A DNA stretch of 64,000 bases from Cycas panzhihuaensis (taxonomy: Eukaryota > Cycadophyta), in NCBI GenBank assembly GCA_023213395.1, contig CM041465.1, positions 121,403,741-121,467,740 of the forward strand, in the 5' to 3' direction. The notes under the pieces are model-generated. The model did no database searches. It had not been told where the DNA came from and saw only the letters and a program-made list of their open reading frames with translations. A program made the translations under genes and the position numbers. This document shows, piece after piece, positions 32,492 through 43,010 of this stretch (position 1 is its first letter; every line of letters starts with the position of its first letter).

Positions 32492-32894
32492 CAGTATACG
32501 CATAATGAGAACTTCGCATTGGAAAGGTTCTTAGATTCTGATTGTGCCGGTTGCCAAGATAGCTGATGATCTACCTCCAGGTATTGTTTTAACCTTGGGT
32601 CAGCTGTTATCTCATCTTGTTGCAACAAGCAACCAAATGTTACTTTATCCTCCACAGAAGTAAGATAAAGCTACAGTTAATGTAGCATGTGAAGCTATAT
32701 GGCTGAGGAAGATTTTTGGTGAGCTTGGACTTGAGTAATCTCACCCCACCAGACTTTACTGTGACAACCAAAGTGTACTTAAGATGACTAAGAATCCGGT
32801 GTTTTATGCAAGAATCAAGCATGTTGAGGTCCATCACCTCTTCATCAGGGAACGTGTTCAGAATGGTTAAATTGACCTTGTCTATAGGCCTACA
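32492..32894 (+). pseudogene. Copia L RNase H fragment, left of element G
   Basis: It reads in pieces YAHNENFALERF-D-DCAGCQDS, then LYCDNQSVLKMTKNPVFYARIKHVE and HHLFIRERVQNG, ending at YRPT where element G inserted. It begins immediately after the H LTR, so no RT of L is present. The remainder is at 36967-37074. Confidence 0.85.
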
Positions 32895-33261
32895 TGTTGA
32901 AATATACAAAGAGATCATCCAATATACAAGAACCATAGAGCAAATAACATGAACATAATATAATAACATTAACTCATAATGAAAGAGATTACATCACAAT
33001 GTCTCCATATCAACAATAATATCATAATGGACTTCATCTTGACTCAATATGTTCTCTACTCTACCTCAACCACATATTTATACATCATAGGTGGGAGAGA
33101 GTAGTATGACTTGTGTTATATGTGGGATAAATGACCTCTAACACAACCAACCACATAACACCTATTTATTGACCAATAGCTTAATGACCACTTAGTTGTA
33201 TATGTGTGCATTACCCTTAAATACATTGGGACACATACACATTAAACATTATTCTCCAACA
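32895..33261 (-). repeat. 3' LTR of element G
   Basis: 367 bp. It aligns end to end with 36595-36961 with about fifteen to twenty substitutions by eye and no length change. Confidence 0.93.
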
Positions 33262-34573
33262 CCTCCCCATAATGTTTAATGTCAAGACTACAAAAAGACT
33301 GAATATTAAAGACTACTATGACATTTGACACTAGACTTGGGACATTAAACATTTGACCAACATGTAATCTGCATTCTTTGAATTTGTAGCGTCTTGATCT
33401 TGGAATAGTCTTGAACACAGTGTCCTCGCCTTGATCTTTGTCTTCATTCTTGCAGTGACATCTTTGAGGTAGTCTTTTAGAGTGATGGTCCTTGAACTTC
33501 ATCTTCATATGCAATAGGGAATCCTTTGTCATGCGAACCGTGTAATAGATCATGGCCAAATTAACTTGAGCTTGATGTAGACCTATCAAGTGATCCAGTA
33601 TGTGCTAATCAAAAGCGTCTTCAAAGTGTACATCAAGTATGTCTTCAATCAATGTTTTGGTCACCACCTATTTGCTTTCATTTTCTTTTACATATGAGTG
33701 ATCAATGATTATTGAACAAATGTCAACATTTGAAGATAGGTCAACAAGATAAGAATCAACATCATCAACATCCAAATATGAAGACAAGTCATCAAGTGGT
33801 GAATCAACATCATTTGAAACATCTTGTAGTTCATCATCATCCTGTATGTGTTCCTTCTCAACAATTCCTTCAACTTTAAGTGGAAATTCTTCATTATCTT
33901 GAGAGCACTTAAGATAAAATTAGTAATTGAATTAGAAATGAAAATAGATTTCACTTCATCACCTTCATCCTCCCCTAAAGTAATGGATTCATCTAGAGGA
34001 ATTTCAATTGCTTCATCACAATCACCTGTTGTAGGTTCAACATGCTCTTCAGGTTCAAGAATGCATTCAACAATAGTTTCATCAGTAATCTCATTAGTTT
34101 CTTCGCATACCTTTTTATTTGCATCACTGGTACAATCTTCATCATCTTCCTTATCTATATTGCAGTCATCAACAACTATGGTTGTCCTTTCAAGAGCTTC
34201 TTACACTTCTTGAGGGCTCTTTTCATACAGATTCTTTAGAAGATTCCATGTCTCATTAGCAGTGCTAGCATTACGAATTGCATGAATAAGAAATTGATAT
34301 GAAGAGGGAAGGTTCTCTTTGTCAAGTGCTGCAAAAATCACATCAATGGCTACCCAATTCTTTTTCTTAAAACTTTCCTCCTTTTTTTTATTAATCTCTG
34401 AAGTGCCATCCTGAACAATTTTTCATAACCTTTTTGTCATAAATACACACTCCATTTTAATTTTCCAAATACAAAAATTAGTTCCAATATACTTGGATAA
34501 GGTTTGAGGAATATTTGTTAACCAAAATTCTCTTTCTGGCACAAAAATAATAATGTCCTTTAGCTCCATGATA
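33242..34573 (-). pseudogene. Element G gag-like protein with acidic and basic tail (broken)
   Basis: The minus-strand ATG at 34573 begins MELKDIIIFVPEREFWLTN. Next comes KYIGTNFCIWKIKMECVF, the copia gag DUF4219 signature (F.G.NF..WK.KME), then a UBN2-like WVAIDVIFAALDKENLP and NASTANETWNLLKNLYEKS. Only two stops interrupt the first 240 codons. A highly acidic Glu/Asp/Thr-rich region follows, a frameshift lies near 33870, and acidic repeats of the type DDVSNDVDSPLDDLSSYLD continue. The last 115 codons (33589-33242) are Lys/His/Arg-rich and pass through the purine tract into the LTR before stopping. No zinc knuckle is evident. Confidence 0.75.
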
Positions 34574-35521
34574 AAAGATTAACTAGATGATAATCACATC
34601 ACTTAGTATTCATGCATCAACTTTGAACAATACTAACTCCATCAAAACAACAAGATATTCTCCCAAATCACATTGCAAAGTGTCTGTCTTTGAGATACGA
34701 TTTCAATGCCTCAGACGGATTGGAAAACAGGTGTATGGATAGAGAGATATTGCAAAGAATGTATAAAGACCTTCTTAAGCACCAAACTGAATAGGGTTAA
34801 CTTTAAACTGTTTAAAGATAAACTGCAGGTCATATTTTAATTTCATGTGACCAAAGGTTTAATGGTAAAGGGGTTGGCGGACCTCAATTGCATTCCAATA
34901 TAATTGAATCTAAATTTGATATCGCAAAAACGTTTAAATCCACTCTTATCCAATTTCACATCCACGGATTTCAAATAAGTTTCAATTAAATTTGACTCAT
35001 ATCTTAAAAAATCTTAACCCTAAACAAAAAAAAACTTTGTGTCTCAAAGTTTTTGGATCTATTTCGTCTTCACCCACAATCTCCATCGATTTCTTCATTT
35101 TTGGTGGGAGTCTCCTTCTTCATAGATAGTTGCTCGCAGATTAGATATCATGTGGATTATAGCTCCTATTTCCAGAATACCTGCAGGTGGATCCTCTTCA
35201 GGCCCTATTGCCTGAGTGCGAAGAAGAGCTATGTTGGGCCTTGTTTCTGGTTTGGGCGATGGCGAGGATCTCTCACACCTTAGCATATGTTGTTAACGGA
35301 AATACTTGCCTTTGTAGCGCACTTTGACTCGAGTGAATCAAACGGTCTATGTTCTTGCTGCGAACCGTGGGCCACACTGACTATCATTAGATTCACACAA
35401 ACAACTCGAATTTTTGCCGAATTCTCGTAGTGAACCAGTGACAGAGCCAGGTACTATAAACCAATACACACAGAAGTTGAAGTCTAGTCAGACTTTAGAA
35501 TTGAAGATGTGAATTGAAGGG
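34574..35521. other. Leader of element G, part next to gag
   Basis: Non-coding as far as I can tell. Bases 35050-35286 are less AT-rich and open on both strands (63 and 76 codons), with Ser/Pro-rich peptides that I do not recognise. They may be a second captured fragment, but I cannot name it. Confidence 0.45.
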
Positions 35522-35808
35522 ATGTGGTCGTTCTTCGTTGCTGAGGATAAGCGGATGGTAGCTGAGAAGGCTCTTGCTACTGCTAAGAAGAAGCTTAAGT
35601 CTCCCAAGGCAGGTAAGAAGACCCCTTAGGAGGGCGGAGATGACAAGAAGAAGAAGGGGTCGAAGTGTAGCATCAAAATGTACAAAATTTATATCTTCAA
35701 AGTCCTGAAGCAGGTCCATCCCGACATTGGTATTTCCAGCGAGGCCATCTTGCAAAACACGCCATCTCCGAGGGCACCAAGGCCATCACTAAATTTACCA
35801 GCGGTTAG
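35522..35808 (+). pseudogene. Histone H2B pseudogene with internal deletion, inside element G
   Basis: Plus-strand reading from an ATG at 35522 gives a Lys/Ala/Pro-rich tail (EKALATAKKKLKSPKAGKK, one TAG at about 35627). Then comes the H2B signature [20 protein letters not shown], followed by SEA. The sequence then jumps to [18 protein letters not shown] and a stop, the exact C-terminus of plant H2B. About fifty residues of the histone fold (alpha 2 to alpha 3) are missing, and the joint shifts the frame. H2B packages nuclear DNA, but this copy cannot. It has no introns, as expected for plant H2B genes or for an RNA-derived copy. It lies antisense to element G, between its primer site and gag. 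Confidence 0.9.
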
Positions 35809-36582
35809 GCTTTGTCTGTTTCGTTAAGTCTGGCTGGTGATTTCGGGGTATGTCACGGGGAGGATGATTTAGGTAGGCATGTACAACTCAGACGTCTATT
35901 GGAGCAAATCAAGTATGGCTTGAGCAACATAGCACCGTAGGGTTTGAATGAAGTTACTCGCTAATGTAGAGTATGTATGATCAGCTTCATAAGCATACAC
36001 AAAATGGCATTATTGCTTCAACAATCAAATCAACTTTTGGTTCCTTACAAAGAGTGGCAGATAAATGATAATCAACAGGCATTTCATAGAAGGAGGTCAC
36101 AAAAGTTTGGAACGAGATGCTCAACAGGTCTTCACACAACTAATACAAAGCCACTTCATGAATAGGTAAACAAATGAATTGGAACAAACGAGGACGAGCA
36201 GTTTCAAACGAAACAACTAGTAATTCAACGATAGAGAAAGCAATTGTATCATTGTAACATAAACCCTAGAAGATGATTATAGGTACAAGTCTTTAGCTTT
36301 CAGCGCATAACTAAGACTTAATAGCCAGGATATGTCACCATAATCCTTCACAAGATAATTTCTAACATACATGACAATGTAAAGGGATGATATTACTCAG
36401 TAATAATTTGTTTTGCATTAGTCATGATCATGGTTGGACACAACTTGGAATCCTAAACGCTTTAGGGTTCACCCTCTATAAAGGGATCCACAACTTGCAC
36501 TTGGCTTTACGGAGCCACCTCCACACATACAAAAATGGTGAACCTGCACAAGTAACTCGCTCTCAAGCACGCAGGAGAACCC
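35809..36582. other. Leader of element G, part next to the primer site
   Basis: No gene recognised. Bases 35809-35940 could be the 3' flank of the captured H2B. The remainder is AT-rich leader. Confidence 0.45.
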
Positions 36583-36594
36583 GCTCTGATACCA
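36583..36594 (-). other. Primer-binding site of element G
   Basis: GCTCTGATACCA on the plus strand is TGGTATCAGAGC on the minus strand, abutting the 5' LTR. It is complementary to initiator Met-tRNA. Confidence 0.92.
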
Positions 36595-36961
36595 TGTTGA
36601 AATATACAAAGAGATCATCTAATATACAAGAACCATAGAGCAAATAACATGAACATAATATAATAGCATTAACTCATAATGAAAGAGATTACATGACAAT
36701 GCCTTCATATCAACAATAATATCATAATGGACTCCATCTTGAATCAATATGTTCTCTACTCTACCTCAACCATTCATTTATACATCGTAGGTGGGAGAGA
36801 GTAGTAGGACTTGTGTTACCTGTGGGATAAATGACCTCCAACACAACCAACCACATAACACTTATTTATTGACCAATAACCTAATGACCGCTTAGTTGCA
36901 TGTGTGTGCATTACCTTTAAATACATTGGGACACATACACATTAAACATTATCCTCCAACA
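36595..36961 (-). repeat. 5' LTR of element G
   Basis: 367 bp, the partner of 32895-33261. Confidence 0.93.
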
Positions 36962-36966
36962 CCACA

Positions 36967-37074
36967 TATCAACGATTGTCAAATATCTTTACTAGACCAC
37001 TTCATATAGAAAAAATTGAATATTTTAGAGATGGTTTTGGGGTAAAACTTAACATTGTAAACATTAAGGGGGGG
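36967..37074 (+). pseudogene. Copia L RNase H end, right of element G
   Basis: It continues L with QLSNIFTRPLHIEKIEYFRDGFGV (frame shifted relative to the left half). CTTAACATTGTAAACATTAAG and the purine tract GGGGGGG precede the LTR. It corresponds to the end of B at 22750-22863. Confidence 0.88.
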
Positions 37075-37535
37075 TGTTAAAACCTTTATGGTATAATGTT
37101 AAGTTATGTATTCTATGAAGTGACTTTATCACTTAATATGATAAGGTATGCACACGTCTTTCTCTAGTGTGTGGTATGTTGTAACTTAAGGGTCAATGGA
37201 CCTTTGACCCTTGTACTTGCATATTTGCACATTTGTATGCATAAGGGACAAATGTCCTTCATGTAAAGGGCTTGTGTGCATGTTTGGCAAGTGTCAAACA
37301 TGCAACACCCTAAAAGGCATCCTCTTCACCTATATATTGAGACCATTTTCTCATGTATGGAGGAGAGGGGATGAGGTGTAATGGTATGTTGTTCATTTGA
37401 ATACAAGTCAATCTTGTTTGGAGCTAGGATCAATTCCTATTCCTCCATTGCTAGTGCTCATATTTGCTTGTTTAGTTGCTATTATTGTTTGATGCTAATC
37501 ATCAAACCCTTGCTCTTCATTCTCCCTATTGGATC
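37075..37535 (+). repeat. 3' LTR of copia L (end eroded)
   Basis: It starts TGTTAAAACCTTTATGG and parallels the H and F LTRs up to about 37535 (TATTGGATCTA). The last 40 bp or so of the LTR are missing or too diverged to see. Confidence 0.75.
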
Positions 37536-38102
37536 TATTTTCTATCAGGAAGCATCCCTATATTCATAAACTCTTGCCAAACATTATTTAAGACTCCTTT
37601 AGACAGTGATTTCTAAAGTTAAGTCCCTTCTCAATTTGATGCGGGAAAGAGACCATAAGCATTCTCATGCTTGTGTACTACTCATTTCACCATTTCACTA
37701 AGTTCTTCTTTAAGCAATGCATGCAATAAGGCTCACACATTCTTTCGAGATTTAACCCCATAATGGGTCTTTTGGAAACAACACATGATAAGGGGCACAA
37801 CCATATAATGGGTCTTTTTGAGAGTTTTCCTTGCTCAATCAAGGCAACCGCATGGATAGTAGGGGTCTTCTGAGTCCCAATTCACATGTTTGAATTTATT
37901 GAGAGGAATATTTGTTCATGTGGTTTCCTTTGCTTCTAACCACAATGAGTGTTTTAGTTTATATTTCATGATAATGTTTGATTTCATTTACTATATTGAT
38001 AAACTTCTATCATTCATTTACTAAGTAGGCCCTATTTTTTAAAAATGAAATATAAGCATGTTACAACAAAACTTTTAATAATAAATACATGTTATATATA
38101 GT
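37536..38102. other. Unassigned sequence between two convergent LTRs
   Basis: No ORF or repeat is recognised. It contains a loose duplication (ATAATGGGTCTTTT at about 37762 and 37815). It could be host intron sequence left between insertions, or the tail of an LTR of another subfamily. Confidence 0.4.
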
Positions 38103-38440
38103 TTTCATTGACTTGTATTCAATTTAAGAACATAACAATACATCTCATACTCTCTTACTGTACATGAGAAAATGGTCTCAATATATAGGTGAGGAGGATG
38201 CCCTTTAAGGTGCTACATGTTTGACAAGTGTTAAACATGCATTCAAGTACATTGCATGAAGGACACTTGTCTATCATGCATACATATGTGCAAATATACA
38301 AATAGAAGGGCATAGGGTCTATTGAGCCATAGGTTACAACATTACACATACTAGAGAAGTGGGTGTGCGTACTTTACACATTTAAGTGAACTTACTTTAT
38401 ACAATACATAACTTAATGATAGAACATAAAGGTTCTAACA
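38103..38440 (-). repeat. 3' LTR of copia I (partial)
   Basis: On the minus strand it starts TGTTAGAACCTTTATG and can be followed to AATACAAGTCAATG, where the homology with the H/L LTRs stops, so about 150 bp of its end are missing. The polypurine tract (minus TTAAGGGGGG) abuts it at 38441-38450. Confidence 0.8.
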
Positions 38441-39469
38441 CCCCCCTTAATATTTGCATTATTAAGTCTTATCCCAAGGCCATGTCTAAAATACTCAAAT
38501 TTTTCTTTACCAAGTGATTTGGTAAAAATATCTGACAGTTGTTGATTTGTTGGCCTATAGACAAGGTCGATCTCACTATTCTACACATGTTTTTTGATAA
38601 AGTGGTGATAGATCTCGATATGCTTGGTTCTTGCATGAAAAACTGAATTCTTAGTCATCTTGAGCACACTTTGGTTGTCACAATATAATTTGGTGGGGTG
38701 TGATTGCTGGAATCCAAGTTTGTTAATAATTCTCCTTATCCATATAGCCTTGCATATTACACTAACCTCAATTTTGTGTTCTGGTTCTGTGGAGAATAGA
38801 GTAACATTGGTTTGTTTCTTGCAACTCCACGAGATAACAATTGACCCAAGATTAAAGCAATAACTTGAGATAGATTTATGCTTATCTTGGCATCTAACCC
38901 AATTAGAGTTTGAGAATCCTTCCAGTGTGAAGTCTTCATTATGTGTATACTGAAGGACATGTTACAATGTGCCTTTTAGGTATCGTAGTATGTGTTTTGC
39001 TATAATCTAATACATCTGATTAGGTTGAGACATGAACCGTGAACAAATTCCAATTGCATATGATAAATCAAGTCTAGTGTTAATCAAGTAGATGAGCCTA
39101 CCCACTAGCTACCTGTAAAGTGTGGAATCCATTAGTTGTACTTCCTCATCAAGAGTCAATTTGACACCAATCTCTATAGGTGTAGGTGAAGGTTTGCAGG
39201 CCTCCATTCTAAAGCATTGCAAAATGTCCCAAGTATATTTGGCTTGGGAAATGAAGATATTGCTTAGCTGTTGCTACACCTCCATGCTTAAGAAATAGTA
39301 GAGAAGTTCTAGATCTGTCATCTCAAAACTTCTCTTCAAGATTCTTTATCATTTTAGCATCACTTTCGGTGATAACTAAGTCATCAACATAAAAGATGAT
39401 AAAGGTAACATGTTGGTTTTGAACTTTTATTTACAAGTTTGGATCTGACGAGGATCGATGAAACCCATG
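38441..39469 (-). pseudogene. Copia I RNase H and C-terminal reverse transcriptase (broken)
   Basis: Minus strand. From 39469 it reads the RT segment HGFHRSSSDPNL, then FYVDDLVIT (active site intact), and a SQAKYTWDILQCF run with CKPSPTPIE near 39190-39250. Then comes RNase H with LYCDNQSVLKM and HARTKHIE near 38640-38690. It is cut at HGFH by the insertion of element F. The N-terminal RT half is not seen beyond F. Confidence 0.88.
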
Positions 39470-40002
39470 TGTTAAACCTTTATATTTAAATGTTAAGTGA
39501 TGTACTTTATAATATATTATTGATGTACTTTATATAATTTAATGTTAGGGTGGCTTATCACTTAGTGTGATAAAGTACACACCCACATTCTTTCTAGTTG
39601 CACAATGTTGTAACTTGAGGGTTAATGTACCTTCATGCACTTATGCTCACAAGAGAGCCCAATGGGACACTTGTCTCGCATGCAATTTGACATTCGTCAA
39701 ACATGCAACACTTCTAGGTCTCTATATATTGAGACCATTCCTCATGTATCATATTTGAGAGAATGTTGTATTATTATGCTGCTAGTCTTGTTAATCCAAG
39801 TATTCTTATTTATTTGGAGTTGGATCAATTTCTCCTCCTCCGTATTTGGGTCCTTCTTATGTTTTTGATGATTGTGCTTATGCTTGATTATGTGCTCATC
39901 CTCATGCTTGCCTAGTTAGATGCTAATCATCTTCATATTATAATAGGCTTTCCTCTCCATTAGATCCTAAGGGTTGTAGACTTAATGCCATTATTCTCAA
40001 CA
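39470..40002 (+). repeat. 5' LTR of copia F
   Basis: 533 bp, TGTTAAACCTTTATA to ATTCTCAACA, inserted in the RT of I. It is the only LTR of F in the window. The purported duplication on its left would be CCATG. It shares the ATCACTTAGTGTGAT dyad with the B/C LTRs. Confidence 0.85.
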
Positions 40003-40004
40003 TT

Positions 40005-40016
40005 TGGTATAAAAGC
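40005..40016 (+). other. Degenerate primer-binding site of copia F
   Basis: TGGTATAAAAGC lies two bases after the LTR. It differs from TGGTATCAGAGC at two positions. Confidence 0.75.
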
Positions 40017-40217
40017 TTACTGAGAGGAGCTTTTCTGCTGCTTTTTCAGATTTAAGAGAGGGTTTCAAACCCTTGGTGACGACCTTCACTCTTTGAAGGT
40101 GATCCAAGATTGAGTTTGGTTTATTTATGTAGGTTCTCATCATTTCTTTGATATTTGCAAACTAGAGATCAATAATTTTATTTTCTAATTTTTTTAAAAT
40201 CTTGTGTTGGTTAAGTG
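40017..40217 (+). other. Leader of copia F, interrupted by element E
   Basis: It shares ACCCTTGGTGACGACCTTC...GATCCAAG with the C leader at 54598-54640. It is cut at AAGTG by element E. The continuation is probably at 46601 onward. Confidence 0.7.
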
Positions 40218-40592
40218 TGTTAATGTGGCAGTTAATTATTAAGCCACTTAGTTAATGTTAATATGGTTTAATTAAGGAAAAAGGTGCGAAGCCAAAAGGT
40301 GCCACTTATTCGGAGGGTCACAACCCTAATCAAGTGATACCTCTTGGGAGAATATAAATGCCTTGAGGCCTTGTGTATTCAACATCCAAGATCATTGTAT
40401 CAATTCATTGTGAAATAATCAAGTGATCCATCAAGGATCTTTTTGTGGTGGATTTTTTCCTGAAAGGGTTTTCCCACTTAAATTCTTGTGTATTGTGCAT
40501 CTGTCTCCTGTTTGTATATTTGTTTCCTTGCTGTGTGTGGTAAAAGATTTTGCAGTTGGGAGCATTTGTGTATGATTTCATGTTCCCGAACA
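40218..40592 (+). repeat. 5' LTR of copia E
   Basis: 375 bp. A TATA-like box (GAGAATATAAATGCC) lies near 40350-40365. Aligns with 46221-46595. Confidence 0.94.
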
Positions 40593-42172
40593 TGGTATCA
40601 GAGCTTTAGGGTCCTACACAACTGAGGCCTGATGTTGGACGGAGTGGGGTAATCATTGGTTGCCGAGTAACGTTGTCTAACCTGAGACAAGTCTTGAGGA
40701 TCCATAAACCCCAGCAATGTGCAGAAGAAGGCACAGTGTATCAGTGGTGGTTGAAGCAGTGAAGATCACTATTCGACAAAGAAGCGTAAGGGTTATTGGA
40801 GTCAAATTCAGGCGTGAAGACCACAGTCATGGTTGGAGTTGGCTCGTTGGGGCCATCCGAAGCTGTTTGAAGATCTGTTGCAGAGATTGATGCCTGCAGA
40901 GCACACTCTGATGGTGATTTAGTGACTTTAAGGATAGTCAAGCGTGTGTGTACATGTAAGTTCATTATATTCCTCATCAAAATGCCATAAAAATCGATAA
41001 AAAAGGAGCCATTTTTGGTACTGCTTGCTATCAAACCTTCGTGTAAGCACCAGTGGACGTGATTGATGCCTGTATTGGTGATTTTTTGTCTAAATATAAG
41101 TGTTGGGTTGAAGTCTACAGTAGTAGAAGGCTACTTTATTGGATTTTCTTTGTATTAATGAGTATTTTTGGAGACTAGTGTGCATATATTAAACTCAGAA
41201 CAACCATATTGAGGTTGGCTAAGTACATATTAACATGTCTGGGCATGTTTAAGTATTGGCTAGGCAGAATCCATGTTGGCTGGGTGTTGTTTATAGTGAC
41301 TAAGTGCTATCTGCATTCGTTGGAGGGTTGTTTACCCTAGCTAGACACTTATCCACGTGGCTGGGCGCATCTGAAGAGTTAGTTGGATTGTCTTATGACT
41401 GTTTGGACCTCCTTGTGGGCTAGCTGGGTGCTTGAGGAGTTGACTGGCCGGTTTTTGGGCAGTTTGACAGCTGTGTATATGTAAGTAGCTTCGTTCTGCC
41501 CATCGATTATGTGTGCAAGTCCATGCGTGGTGCGTTGGTCGGCGGGGACTTCCGTGGAGATTTACAATTGTGCGGGACGTCTTTTAGATGTCAAAAGACG
41601 TGATCTTTCTATAGTCTAAAACTTAGACTATATAAGATACATTTAAGCACATGTTTATTGGGTATTTTACCCATGTGCGTTAAGTGAAAAGCCACAAGAG
41701 TGTTTTAAAAAGTCGCATTACTTGGGAATATGCCTTTTGGCATATTCCCTTTCAATATAATCTTGTAAAGTGAACCTTTACCATTGATATTACATGTGAT
41801 ATTGTATAGTGAAGAAATTGTGAGTTTATTTGGAGTGTTCTTGGTCTGTTTTGAGCGTGGATCAAGGAGATCTCTTGTGATTTAGACTTGGAGACTGTGC
41901 ACTATAGTCATGTGGAGCCGTCCTTTGTTCTTGGAGCATTGTTTTGAGTGCTTTAACGGTCATTTTTGACACCTTTTTGGGGCATCTTAAGGCTGTTTGT
42001 TGATGGTTGATGAGGCATAAACAGTCGGTGGCTCACTTAACGTGGGTATAGTCAGTATTGGGTTCCCTTGGAAGCATGCTTGTGAGTTAGAGGAGGACAC
42101 AGGGGTGCACTCTTGTCCTGGAGACGTTCGTTCTAGTATCAATTGTTTTGTATTGAAGCCTGTTTTTCAAAG
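40593..42172 (+). other. Primer-binding site (40593-40604) and long leader of copia E
   Basis: TGGTATCAGAGC starts directly after the LTR. About 1.57 kb of leader follows without a recognisable protein. Its middle part (41200-41480) has repeated GGCTGGG/GGCTAAGT phrases (TGGCTGGGTG, TGGCTGGGCG), a loose short repeat. Confidence 0.8.
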
Positions 42173-43010
42173 ATGGAGTGCATTATGCCCAAAGTTATCT
42201 TTAATGGTAATAATTTTAGCGAGTGGAAGGCCAATATGGAACTTATTCTGAGGGTGAATCAACTTCAGGGAATCACCAAGGCAAAAGTGGACACGGTTCC
42301 ATTAGACCATAAGCAGTGAATTCATCTCGAAGAGAAGTAATTTATGGCCGTGGGACTATTGAAACTGTCACTGGCGCCGGACCAGAAAACGTTGGTTCAC
42401 AATTCAGACAAACTAGCTGAGATATGGAAAAAACTATGTGATATGTTTGAAAAGAAGAAGACAAATAGACGTCTTGCACTAATGTTGGAATTACTCAACT
42501 CGCGTATGGAGGATGAGAATAATATCAGCTCCTACCTTAACAAGATTACAGACTTGAAGAATAAGTTAGAGAACTGAAGCCAAACTCGATCGATGACGCA
42601 TTGCTATTCGCAATAGTCATGTCAAAACTGTCGGCTGCCTTCGCCACATTCCAGACCATTTATGGTAGAGATGAAGTGATGGAAGCAGAGACGTTTGATG
42701 GGTTTAAAAACTTGATTCTAGTAGAGGATGCCAAGCTCAAACATCATGGTATGCTTGGAGGTTCTGGTTCAAGTTAGGCCTTAGCCATGAAAACTTAGAG
42801 GAAGGAGACCACTAAGGAGGAGAAGATTACATAGAGGTCAGGAGAAAGTTCTCGAGACAAAAAGAAGTTCAACGGAAAATGCAATTACTGCAAGAAGGAT
42901 GGACAGCACGAGAAGAATAGTTGGTTCAAGGGTCGTGACAAGTGCAAAGTCAACCAGGATGATAAAGGGAAGAACGTCGCTGCTCACTGCGTCCGAGCAA
43001 AAGTCTTATT
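42173..43010 (+). pseudogene. Copia E gag (broken)
   Basis: The ATG at 42173 begins MECIMPKVIFNGNNFSEWKA, followed by NMELILRVNQL (DUF4219). The ORF at 42344-42577 has LVHNSDKLAEIWKKLCDMF and MLELLNSRMEDENNISSYLN (UBN2). After a frameshift near 42577 a basic region and the zinc knuckle CNYCKKDGQHEKNSW follow (near 42880-42925), with the last Cys changed to Trp. Confidence 0.88.

Larger units (their letters stand above)
32895..36961 (-). mobile_element. Element G: gag-only LTR retrotransposon carrying a histone H2B fragment
   Basis: The 4067-bp element is read on the minus strand. Two LTRs of 367 bp each (TGTTGAAATATAC...CTCCAACA) flank it, with the duplication CTACA (32890-32894) and CCACA (36962-36966), one mismatch. 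The primer site TGGTATCAGAGC lies on the minus strand at 36594-36583, and the purine tract TATGGGGAGG at 33271-33262. Inside I find a gag-like ORF (34573 to about 33242) but no protease, integrase or RT, so it must have moved with enzymes supplied by another copia. The 2-kb leader between the primer site and gag holds a broken histone H2B copy (35522-35808) in the opposite orientation. Confidence 0.9.

Noticed and set aside
35053-35286. Open frames on both strands in the G leader as a second captured gene
   Set aside because: I could not match the peptides in any frame to a known family, so no gene is claimed.
35522-35808. A functional histone H2B gene
   Set aside because: It has an in-frame stop in the tail, lacks about fifty residues of the histone fold and changes frame at the joint.
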